64,000 nucleotides of DNA from Panorpa germanica (lineage: Eukaryota; Arthropoda; Insecta; Mecoptera; Panorpidae), in NCBI GenBank assembly GCA_963678705.1, contig CAVMBN010000181.1:1-64000 (forward strand), written 5' to 3'. Shown piece by piece: positions 44,501-57,100 of the stretch; the stretch's first letter is position 1; each line of letters opens with the position of its first letter. The notes beneath the pieces are model-generated. The model searched no databases, had not been told where the DNA came from, and worked only from the letters and a program-made list of their open reading frames with translations. A program made the translations under genes and the position numbers.

Positions 44501-47500
44501 ACTATAAATAATATTAATACATAACAATTAGTTTATACTCGTAAAAAAGCGAGTTTCAAATAATAAAGAGAGTGTATTAATTGTTATAAGTAAACAATAT
44601 ATATGGTTTTCTTGAAAATTGTGACTGATTGTTCATGAATAATCACAATATACCAAGATAACGCGAAAAAAAAACATAACTTGTCGCATATTATAATACT
44701 ATATAGAATTTATAGAAATTCCAGGGTGCATTTAATAATGTCTGGTGGCCAAGTGCCCTTCGAAGAATTAGGCCGGCAAAAATCTCTAGGAACGTCTACT
44801 GCACTATAAAGAACTATATTCATTGTTGAACATTAATTTTACAAACCGATTACCGTTCCATGAAAAGAGGCAACTATCTAATGGTTGTCCTCAACTCTGG
44901 AACATGGTATTCGACGAGGACTGTGGTTCTCACTCAAAAGATTGTGTAAACGTTTGTTTAGATAAAATGTGTAGTTTCTTGAAGCTACACAAAATGGCTA
45001 TATCTTCAAGTAAAACAAAAATGATGATCCTTGCCTTTGGCAAGACAGATGGGACTTAACAGAAAAAGGAAGAACTACATATTTGTTAACAAAGACGTTA
45101 ATTTTGATTTGCAACACAAGTGGTACCTATCTACTGTGTGTGTGTTCGATCGGCATCTGCTACTTTAGGTGAAAAAAGTGATTAAAAGTGAGAAATTAAT
45201 TACGGAAAAAAATTAAATATATTATATTAATACTTCTTCTAACGAAATGTATTTAAGCTTATTTTAATATTGTGCTAATTTGCTCTAAAATAAGTGTTTC
45301 TAAAAACGTTTGACAGTTAGAAACCAGTGTTGAAAAATATAACTAAATATATATATGACGCGTACACGCGGTCTTATGAAAATAACCTAAAAACTGTAAC
45401 TTTGTCGTTTTTGAGATAAAACAATAATAAGTGCGATAGATTAAGAAATTGATAATAATTAGATTAGTGTTAGTGCTAAAACATCAACTGGTAAAGAAAT
45501 TAAAGAAATCTGTAGACCTATATAAGAAAGACCTCATATAAACACTACAAATATACGGAAAACAAAATGTTGCTTATCACTATCAAGTAAGTCAAATAAC
45601 ATTAACTATAAATAATATTAATACATAACAATTAGTTTATACTCGTAAAAAAGCGAGTTTTAAATAATAAAGAGAGTGTATTAATTGTTATAAGTAAACA
45701 ATATAAATGGTTTTCTTGAAAATTGTGACTGATTGTTCATGAATAATCACACTATACCAAGATAACGCAAAAAAAAGACATAACTTGCCGCATATTATAA
45801 TACTATATAGAATTTATAGAAATTCCAGGGTGCATTTAATAATGTCTGGTGGCCAAGTGCCCTTGGAAGAATTAGGCCGGCAAAAATCTTTAGGAACGTC
45901 TACTGCACTATGAAGAACTATATTCATTGTTGAACATTAATTTTACAAACCGATTACTGTTCCTTGAAAAGAGGCAACTATCTAATGGTTGTCCTCAACT
46001 CTGGAACATGGTATTCGACGAGGACTGTGTTTTTCACTCGAAAGATTGTGTAAACGTTTGTTTAGATAAAATGTGTAGTTTCTTGAAGCTACACAAAATG
46101 GCTATATCTTCAAGTAAAACAAAAATGATGATCCTTGCCTTTGGCAAGACAGATGGGACTTAACAGAAAAAGGAAGAACTACATATTTGTTAACAAAGAC
46201 GTTAATTTTGATTTGCAACACAAGTGGTACCTATCTACTGTGTGTGTGTTCGATCGGCATCTGCTACTTTAGGTGAAAAAAGTGATTAAAAGTGAGAAAT
46301 TAATTACGGAAAAAAATTAAATATATTATATAAATACTTCTTCTAACGAAATGTATTTAAGCTTATTTTAATATTGTGCTAATTTGCTCTAAAATAAGTG
46401 TTTCTAAAAACGTTTGACAGTTAGAAACCAGTGTTGAAAAATATAACTAAATATATATATGACGCGTACACGCGGTCTTATGAAAATAACCTAAAAACTG
46501 TAACTTTGTCGTTTTTGAGATAAAACAATAATAAGTGCGATAGATTAAGAAATTGATAATAATTAGATTAGTGTTAGTGCTAAAACATCAACTGGTAAAG
46601 AAATTAAAGAAATCTGTAGACCTATATAAGAAAGACCTCATATAAACACTACAAATATACGGAAAACAAAATGTTGCTTATCACTATCAAGTAAGTCAAA
46701 TAACATTAACTATAAATAATATTAATACATAACAATTAGTTTATACTCGTAAAAAAGCGAGTTTCAAATAATAAAGAGAGTGTATTAATTGTTATAAGTA
46801 AACAATATATATGGTTTTCTTAAAAATTGTGACTGATTGTTCATAAATAATCACACTATACCAAGATAACGCAAAAAAAAGACATAACTTGCCGCATATT
46901 ATAATAGTATATAGAATTTATAGAAATTCCAGGGTGCATTTAATAATGTCTGGTGGCCAAGTGCCCTTCGAAGAATTAGGCCGGCAAAAATCTCTAGGAA
47001 CGTCTACTGCACTATGAAGAACTATATTCATTGTTGAACAATAATTTTACAAACCGATTACTGTTCCTTGAAAAGAGGCAACTATCTAATGGTTGTCCTC
47101 AACTCTGGAACATAATTTTTGACGAGGACTGTGTTTCTCACTCGAAAGGTTGTGTAAACGTATGTTTTGATAAAATGTGTAGTTTCTTGAAGCTACACAA
47201 AATGGCTATATCTTTAAGTAAAACAAAGATGATGATCCTTGCCTTTGGCAAGACAGATGGGACTTAACAGAAAAAGAAAGAACTACATATTTGTTAACAA
47301 AGACGTTAATTTTGATTTGCAACACAAGTGGTACCTATCTACTGTGTGTGTGTTCGATCGGCATCTGCTACTTTAGGTGAAAAAAGTGATTAAAAGTGAG
47401 AAATTAATTACGGAAAAAAATTAAATATATTATATAAATACTTCTTCTAACGAAATGTATTTAAGCTTATTTTAATATTGTGCTAATTTGCTCTAAAATA

Positions 47501-48134
47501 AGTGTTTCTAAAAACGTTTGACAGTTAGAAACCAGTGTTGAAAAATATAACTAAATATATATATGACGCGTACACGCGGTCTTATGAAAATAACCTAAAA
47601 ACTGTAACTTTGTCGTTTTTGAGATAAAACAATAATAAGTGCGATAGATTAAGAAATTAATAATAATTAGATTAGTGTTAGTGCTAAAACATCAACTGAT
47701 AAAGAAATTAAAGAAATTTGTAGACCTATATAAGAAAGACCTCATATAAACACTACAAATATACGGAAAACAAAATGTTGCTTATCACTATCAAGTAAGT
47801 CAAATAACATTAACTATAAATAATATTAATACATAACAATTAGTTTATACTCGTAAAAAAGCGAGTTTCAAATAATAAAGAGAGTGTATTAATTGTTATA
47901 AGTAAACAATATATATGGTTTTCTTGAAAATTGTGACTGATTGTTCATGAATAATCACACTATACCAAGATAACGCAAAAAAAAGACATAACTTGCCGCA
48001 TATTATAATACTATATAGAATTTATAGAAATTCCAGGGTGCATTTAATAATGTCTGGTGGCTAAGTGCCCTTCGAAGAATTAGGCCGGCAAAAATCTCTA
48101 GGAACGTCTACTGCACTATGAAGAACTATATTCA
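41511..48134 (+). repeat. Three-unit higher-order repeat, two tandem copies (3312 bp)
   Basis: Units at 41511, 42615 and 43719 reappear in order as 44823, 45927 and 47031 with the same private variants: CACTCAAAAGATTG; GACTGTGTTTTTCACTCG with CCCTTGGAAG; and ACATAATTTTTGACG with CAACTGATAAAG. I see no differences in the stretches compared. Similarity begins slightly upstream (after ATACACAAC at 41210) and ends where TCACAATATACC (44643) meets TCACACTATACC (47955). Confidence 0.93.
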
Positions 48135-51100
48135 TTGTTGAACATTAATTTTACAAACCGATTACTGTTCCTTGAAAAGAGGCAACTATCTAATGGTTGT
48201 CCTCAACTCTGGAACATGGTATTCGACGAGGACTGTGCTTCTCACTCGAAAGGTTGTGTAAACGTATGTTTTGATAAAATGTGTAGTTTCTTGAAGCTAC
48301 ACAAAATGGCTATATCTTTTAATTAAAACAAAGATGATGATCCTTGCCTTTGGCAAGACAGATGGGACTTAACAGAAAAAGAAAGAACTACATATTTGTT
48401 AACAAAGACGTTAATTTTGATTTGCAACACAAGTGGTACCTATCTACTGTGTGTGTGTTCGATCGGCATCTGCTACTTTAGGTGAAAAAAGTGATTAAAA
48501 GTGAGAAATTAATTACGGAAAAAAATTAAATATATTATATAAATACTTCTTCTAACGAAATGTATTTAAGCTTATTTTAATATTGTGCTAATTTGCTCTA
48601 AAATAAGTGTTTCTAAAAACGTTTGACAGTTAGAAACCAGTGTTGAAAAAAAAAACTAAATATATATATGACGCGTACACGCGGTCTTATGAAAATAACC
48701 TAAAAACTGTAACTTTGTCGTTTTTGAGATAAAACAATAATAAGTGCGATAGATTAAGAAATTGATAATAATTAGATTAGTGTTAGTGCTTAAACATCAA
48801 CTGGTAAAGAAATTAAAGAAATCTGTAGACCTATATAAGAAAGACCTCATATAAACACTACAAATATACGGAAAACAAAATGTTGCTTATCACTATCAAG
48901 TAAGTCAAATAACATTAACTATAAATAATATTAATACATAACAATTAGTTTATACTCGTAAAAAAGCGAGTTTCAAATAATAAAGAGAGTGTATTTATTG
49001 TTATAAGTAAACAATATATATGGTTTTCTTGAAAATTGTGACTGATTGTTCATGAATAATCACACTATACCAAGATAACGCAAAAAAAAAGACATAACTT
49101 GCCGCATATTATAATACTATATAGAATTTATAGAAATTCCAGGGTGCATTTAATAATGTCTGGTGGCCAAGTGCCCATCGAAGAATTAGGCCGGCAAAAA
49201 TCTCTAGGAACGTCTACTGCACTATGAAGAACTATATTCATTGTTGAACATTAATTTTACAAACCGATTACTGTTCCTTGAAAAGAGGCAACTATCTAAT
49301 GGTTGTCCTCAACTCTGGAACATGGTATTCGACATGGACTGTGTTTCTCACTCGAAAGGTTGTGTAAACGTATGTTTTGATAAAATGTGTAGTTTCTTGA
49401 AGCTACACAAAATGGCTATATCTTTTAATTAAAACAAAGATGATGATCCTTGCCTTTGGCAAGACAGATGGGACTTAACAGAAAAAGGAAGAACTACATA
49501 TTTGTTAACAAAGACGTTAATTTTGATTTGCAACACAAGTGGTACCTATCTACTGTGTGTGTGTTCGATCGGCATCTGCTACTTTAGGTGAAAATGTGAT
49601 TAAAAGTGAAAAATTATTTACGGAAAAAAATTAAATATATTATATAAATACTTCTTCTAACGAAATGTATTTAAGTTTATTTTAATATTGTGCTAATTTT
49701 CTCTAAAATAAGTGTTTTTAAAAACGTTTGACAGTTAGAAACCAGTGTTGAAAAATATAACTAAATATATATATGACGCGTACACGCGGTCTTATGAAAA
49801 TAACCTCAAAACTGTAACTTTGTCGTTTTTGAGATAAAACAATAATAAGTGCGATAGATAAAGAAATTGATAATAAATAGATTAGTGTTAGTGCTAAAAC
49901 ATCAACTGGTAAAGAAATTCAAGAAATCTGTAGACCTATATAAGGAAGACCTCATATAAACACTACAAATATACGGAAAACAAAATGTTGCTTATCACTA
50001 TCAAGTAAGTCAAATAACATTAACTATAAATAATATTAATACATAACAATTAGTTTATACTCGTAAAAAAGCGAGTTTCAAATAATAAAGAGAGTGTAAT
50101 AATTGTTATAAGTAAACAATATATATGGTTTTCTTGAAAATTGTGACTGATTGTTCATGAGTAATCACACTATACCAAGATAACGCAAAAAAAAACATAA
50201 CTTGTCGCATATTATAATACTATATAGAATTTATAGAAATTCCAGGGTGCATTTAATAATGTCTGGTGGCCAAGTGCCCTTCGAAAAATTAGGCCGGCAA
50301 AAATCTCTAGGAACGTCTACTGCACTATAAAGAACTTTATTGTTAAACATTAATTTTACAAACCGATTACCGTTCCATGAAAAGAGGCAACTATCTAATG
50401 GTTGTCCTCAACTCTGGAACATGGTATTCGACGAGGACTGTGTTTCTCACTCGAAAGGTTGTGTAAACGTATGTTTTGATAAAATGTGTAGTTTCTTGAA
50501 GCTACACAAAATGGCTATATCTTCAAGTAATACAAAGATGATGATCCTTGCCTTTGGCAAGACAGATGGGACTTAACAGAAAAAGGAAGAACTACATATT
50601 TGTTAACAAAGACGTTAATTTTGATTTGCAACACAAGTGGTACCTATCTACTGTGTGTGTGTTCGATCGGCATCTGCTACTTTAGGTGAAAAAAGTGATT
50701 AAAAGTGAGAAATTAATTACGGAAAAAAATTAAGTATATTATATAAATACTTCTTCTAACGAAATGTATTTAAGCTTATTTTAATATTGTGCTAATTTGC
50801 TCTAAAATAAGTGTTTCTAAAAACGTTTGACAGTTAGAAACCAGTGTAGAAAAATATAACTAAATATATATATGACGCGTACACGCGGTCTTATGAAAAT
50901 AACCTAAAAACTGTAACTTGGTCGTTTTTGAGATAAAACAATAATAAGTGCGATAGATTAAGAAATTAATAATAATTAGATTAGTCTTAGTGCTAAAACA
51001 TCAACTGGTAAAGAAATTAAAGAAATCTGTAGACCTATATAAGAAAGACCTCATATAAACACTACAAATATACGGAAAACAAAATGTTGCTTATCACTAT

Positions 51101-54100
51101 CAAGTAAGTCAAATAACATTAACTATAAATAATATTAATACATAACAATTAGTTTATACTCGTAAAAAAGCGAATTTCAAATAATAAAGAGAGTGTATTA
51201 ATTGTTATAAGTAAACAATATATATGGTTTTCTTGAAAATTGTGACTGATTGTTCATGAATAATCACACTATACCAAGATAACGCAAAAAAAAGACATAA
51301 CTTGCCTTATAATACTATATCGAATTTATAGAAATTCCAGGGTGCATTTAATAATGTCTGGTGGCCAAGTGCCCTTCGAAGAATTAGGCCGGCAAAAATC
51401 TCTAGGAACGTCTACTGCACTATAAAGAACTATATTCATTGTTGAACATTAATTTTACAAACCGATTACCGTTCCATGAAAAGAGGCAACTATCTAATGG
51501 TTGTCCTTAACTTTGGAACATGGTATTCGACGAGGACTGTGTTTCTCACTCGAAAGGTTGTGTAAACGTATGTTTTGATAAAATGTGTAGTTTCTTGAAG
51601 CTGCACAAAACGGCTATATCTTTAAGTAAAACAAAGATGATGATCCTTGCCTTTGGCAAGACAGATGGGACTTAACAGAAAAAGGAAGAACTACATATTT
51701 GTTAACAAAGACGTTAATTTTGATTTGCAACACAAGTGGTACCTATCTACTGTGTGTGTGTTCGATCGGCATCTGCTACTTTAGGTGAAAAAAAGTGATT
51801 AAAAGTGAGAAATTAATTACGGAAAAAAATTAAATATATTATATAAATACTTCTTCTAACGAAATGTATTTAAGTTTATTTTAATATTGTGCTAATTTGC
51901 TCTAAAACAAGTGTTTCTAAAAACGTTTGACAGTTAGAAACCAGTGTTGAAAAATATAACTAAATATATATATGACGCGTACACGCGGTCTTATGAAAAC
52001 AACCTCAAAACTGTAACTTTGTCGTTTTTGAGATAAAACAATAACAAGTGCGATAGATAAAGAAATTGATAATAATTAGATTAGTGTTAGTGCTAAAACA
52101 TCAACTGGTAAAGAAATTCAAGAAATCTGTAGACCTATATAAGGAAGACCTCATATAAACACTACAAATATACGGAAAACAAAATGTTGCTTATCACTAT
52201 CAAGTAAGTCAAATAACATTTACTATAAATAATATTAATACATAACAATTAGTTTATACTCGTAAAAAAGCGAGTTTCAAATAATAAAGAGAGTGTATTA
52301 ATTGTTATAAGTAAACAATATATATGGTTTTCTTAAAAATTGTGACTGATTGTTTATGAATAATGACGCTATACCAAGATAACGCGAAAAAAAAACATAA
52401 CTTGTCGCATATTATAATACTATATCGAATTTATAGAATTTCCAGGGTGCATTTAATAATATCTGGTGGCCAAGTGCCCTTCGAAGAATTAGGCCGGCAA
52501 AAATCTCTAGGAACGTCTACTGCACTATAAAGAACTATATTCATTGTTAAACATTAATTTTACAAACCGATTACCGTTCCATGAAAAGAGGCAACTATCT
52601 AATGGTTGTCCTCAACTCTGGAACATGTTATTCGACGAGGACTGTGGTCCTCACTCGAAAGGTTGTGTAAACGTTTGTTTTAATAAAATGTGTAGTTTCT
52701 TGAAGCTACACAAAATGGCTATATCTTCAAGTAAAACAAAGATGATGATCCTTGCCTTTGGCAAGACAGATGGGACTTAACAGAAAAAGGAAGAACTACA
52801 TATTTGTTAACAAAGACGTTAATTTTGATTTCCAATACAAGTGGTACCTATCTACTGTGTGTGTGTTCGATCGGCATCTGCTACTTTAGGTGAAAAAAGT
52901 GATTAAAAGTGAGAAATTAATTACGGAAAAAAATTAAATATATTATATAAATACTTCTTCTAACGAAATGTATTTAAGTTTATTTTAATATTGTGCTAAT
53001 TTGCTCTAAAATAAGTGTTTCTAAAAACGTTTGACAGTTAGAAACCAGTGTTGAAAAATATAACTAAATATATATATGACGCGTACACGCGGTCTTATGA
53101 AAACAACCTCAAAACTGTAACTTTGTCGTTTTTGAGATAAAACAATAATAAGTGCGATAGATAAAGAAATTGATAATAATTAGATTAGTGTTAGTGCTAA
53201 AACATCAACTGGTAAAGAAATTCAAGAAATCTGTAGACCTATATAAGGAAGACCTTATATAAACACTACAAATATACGGAAAACAAAATGTTGCTTATCA
53301 CTATCAAGTAAGTCAAATAACATTTACTATAAATAATATTAATACATAACAATTAGTTTATACTCGTAAAAAAGCGAGTTTCAAATAATAAAGAGAGTGT
53401 ATTAATTGTTATAAGTAAACAATATATATGGTTTTCTTAAAAATTGTGACTGATTGTTTATGAATAATGACGCTATACCAAGATAACGCGAAAAAAAAAC
53501 ATAACTTGTCGCATATTATAATACTATATCGAATTTATAGAATTTCCAGGGTGCATTTAATAATATCTGGTGGCCAAGTGCCCTTCGAAGAATTAGGCCG
53601 GCAAAAATCTCTAGGAACGTCTACTGCACTATAAAGAACTATATTCATTGTTGAACATTAATTTTACAAACCGATTACCGTTCCATGAAAAGAGGCAACT
53701 ATCTAATGGTTGTCCTCAACTCTGGAACATGGTATTCGACGAGGACTGTGGTTCTCACTCGAAAGGTTGTGTAAACGTTTGTTTTGATAAAATGTGTAGT
53801 TTCTTGAAACTACACAAAATGGCTATATCTTCAAGTAAAACAAAGATGATGATCCTTGCCTTTGGCAAGACAGATGGGACTTCACAGAAAAAGGAAGAAC
53901 TACATATTTGTTAACAAAGACGTTAATTTTGATTTGCAACACAAGTGGTACCTATCTACTGTGTGTGTGTTCGATCGGCATCTGCTACTTTAGGTGAAAA
54001 AAGTGATTAAAAGTGAGAAATTAATTACGGAAAAAAATTAAATATATTATATAAATACTTCTTCTAACGAAATAAATTTAAGTTTATTTTAATATTGTGC

Positions 54101-57100
54101 TAATTTGCTCTAAAATAAGTGTTTCTAAAAACGTTTGACAGTTAGAAACCAGTGTTGAAAAATATAACTAAATATATATATGACGCGTAGACGCGGTCTT
54201 ATGAAAATAACCTTAAAACTGTAACTTTGTCGTTTTTGAGATAAAACAATAATAAGTGCGATAGATAAAGAAATTGATAATAATTAGATTAGTGTTAGTG
54301 CTAAAACATCAACTGGTAAAGAAATTCAAGAAATCTGTAGACCTATATAAGGAAGACCTCATATAAACACTACAAATATACGGAAAACAAAATGTTGCTT
54401 ATCACTATCAAGTAAGTCAAATAACATTAACTATAAATAATATTAATACATAACAATTAGTTTATACTCGTAAAAAAGCGAGTTTCAAATAATAAAGAGA
54501 GTGTATTAATTGTTATAAGTAAACAATATATATGGTTTTCTTGAAAATTGTGACTGATTGTTCATAAATAATCACACTATACCAAGATGACGCGAAAAAA
54601 AAACATAACTTGTCGCATATTATAGTACTATATAGAATTTATAGAAATTCCAGGGTGCATTTAATAATGTCTGGTGGCCAAGTGCCCTTTGAAGAATTAG
54701 GCCGGCAAAAATCTCTAGGAACGTCTACTGCACTATAAAGAACTATATTCATTGTTAAACATTAATTTTACAAACCGATTACCGTTCCATGAAAAGAGGC
54801 AACTATCTAATGGTTATCCTCAACTCTGGAACATGGTATTCGACGAGGACTGTGGTTCTCACTCGAAAGGTTGTGTAAACGTTTGTTTTGATAAAATGTG
54901 TAGTTTCTTGAAGCTGCACAAAATGGCTATATCTTCAAGTAAAACAAAGATGATGATCCTTGCCTTTGGCAAGACAGATGGGACTTAACAGAAAAAGGAA
55001 GAACTACATATTTTTTAACAAAAACGTTAATTTTGATTTGCAACACAAGTGGTACCTATCTACTGTGTGTGTGTTCGATCGGCATCTGCTACTTTAGGTG
55101 AAAAAAGTGATTAAAAGTGAGAAATTAATTACGGAAAAAAATTAAATATATTATATAAATACTTTTTCTAACGAAATGTATTTAAGTTTATTTTAATATT
55201 GTGCTAATTTGCTCTAAAATAAGTGTTTTTAAAAACGTTTGACAGTTAGAAACCAGTGTTGAAAAATATAACTAAATATATATATGACGCGTACACGCGG
55301 TCTTATGAAAATAACCTCAAAACTGTAACTTTGTCGTTTTTGAGATAAAACAATAATAAGTACGATAGATTAAGAAATTGATAATAATTAGATTAGTGTT
55401 AGTGCTAAAACATTAACTGGTAAAGAAATTAAAGAAATCTGTAGACCTATATAAGAAAGACCTCATATAAACACTACAAATATACGGAAAACAAAATGTT
55501 GCTTATCACTATCAAGTAAGTCAAATAACATTAACTATAAATAATATTAATACATAACAATTAGTTTATACTCGTAAAAAAGCGAGTTTCAAATAATAAA
55601 GAGAGTGTATTAATTGTTATAAGTAAACAATATATATGGTTTTCTTGAAAATTGTGACTGATTGTTTATGAATAATCACACTATACCAAGATAACGCGGA
55701 AAAAGCATAACTTGTCGCATATCATAATACTATATAGAATTTATAGAAATTCCAGGGTGCATTTAATAATGTCTGGTGGCCAAGTGCCCTTCGAAGAATT
55801 AGGCCGGCAAAAATCTCTAGGAACGTCTACTGCACTATAAAGAACTATATTCATTGTTGAACATTAATTTTACAAACCGATTACCGTTCCATGAAAAGAG
55901 GCAACTATCTAATGGTTATCCTCAACTCTGGAACATGGTATTCGACGAGGACTGTGGTTCTCACTCGAAAGGTTGTGTAAACGTTTGTTTTGATAAAATG
56001 TGTAGTTTCATGAAGCTGCACAAAATGGCTATATCTTCAAGTAAAACAAAGATGATGATCCTTGCCTTTGGCAAGACAGATGGGACTAAACAGAAAAAGG
56101 AAGAACTACATATTTTTTAACAAAGACGTTAATTTTGATTTGCAACACAAGTGGTACCTATCTACTGTGTGTGTGTTCGATCGGCATCTGCTACTTTAGG
56201 TGAAAAAAGTGATTAAAAGTGAGAAATTAATTACGGAAAAAAATTAAATATATTATATAAATACTTTTTCTAACGAAATGTATTTAAGTTTATTTTAATA
56301 TTGTGCTAATTTGCTCTAAAATAAGTGTTTTTAAAAACGTTTGACAGTTAGAAACCAGTGTTGAAAAATATAACTAAATATATATATGACGCGTACACGC
56401 GGTCTTATGAAAATAACCTCAAAACTGTAACTTTGTCGTTTTTGAGATAAAACAATAATAAGTACGATAGATTAAGAAATTGATAATAATTAGATTAGTG
56501 TTAGTGCTAAAACATTAACTGGTAAAGAAATTAAAGAAATCTGTAGACCTATATAAGAAAGACCTCATATAAACACTACAAATATACGGAAAACAAAATG
56601 TTGCTTATCACTATCAAGTAAGTCAAATAACATTAACTATAAATAATATTAATACATAACAATTAGTTTATACTCGTAAAAAAGCGAGTTTCAAATAATA
56701 AAGAGAGTGTATTAATTGTTATAAGTAAACAATATATATGGTTTTCTTGAAAATTGTGACTGATTGTTTATGAATAATCACACTATACCAAGATAACGCG
56801 GAAAAAAAACATAACTTGTCGCATATCATAATACTATATAGAATTTATAGAAATTCCAGGGTGCATTTAATAATGTCTGGTGGCCAAGTGCCCTTCGAAG
56901 AATTAGGCCGGCAAAAATCTCTAGGAACGTCTACTGCACTATAAAGAACTATATTCATTGTTGAACATTAATTTTACAAACCGATTACCGTTCCATGAAA
57001 AGAGGCAACTATCTAATGGTTATCCTTAACTCTGGAACATGGTATTCGACGAGGACTGTGGTTCTCACTCGAAAGGTTGTGTAAACGTTTGTTTTGATAA

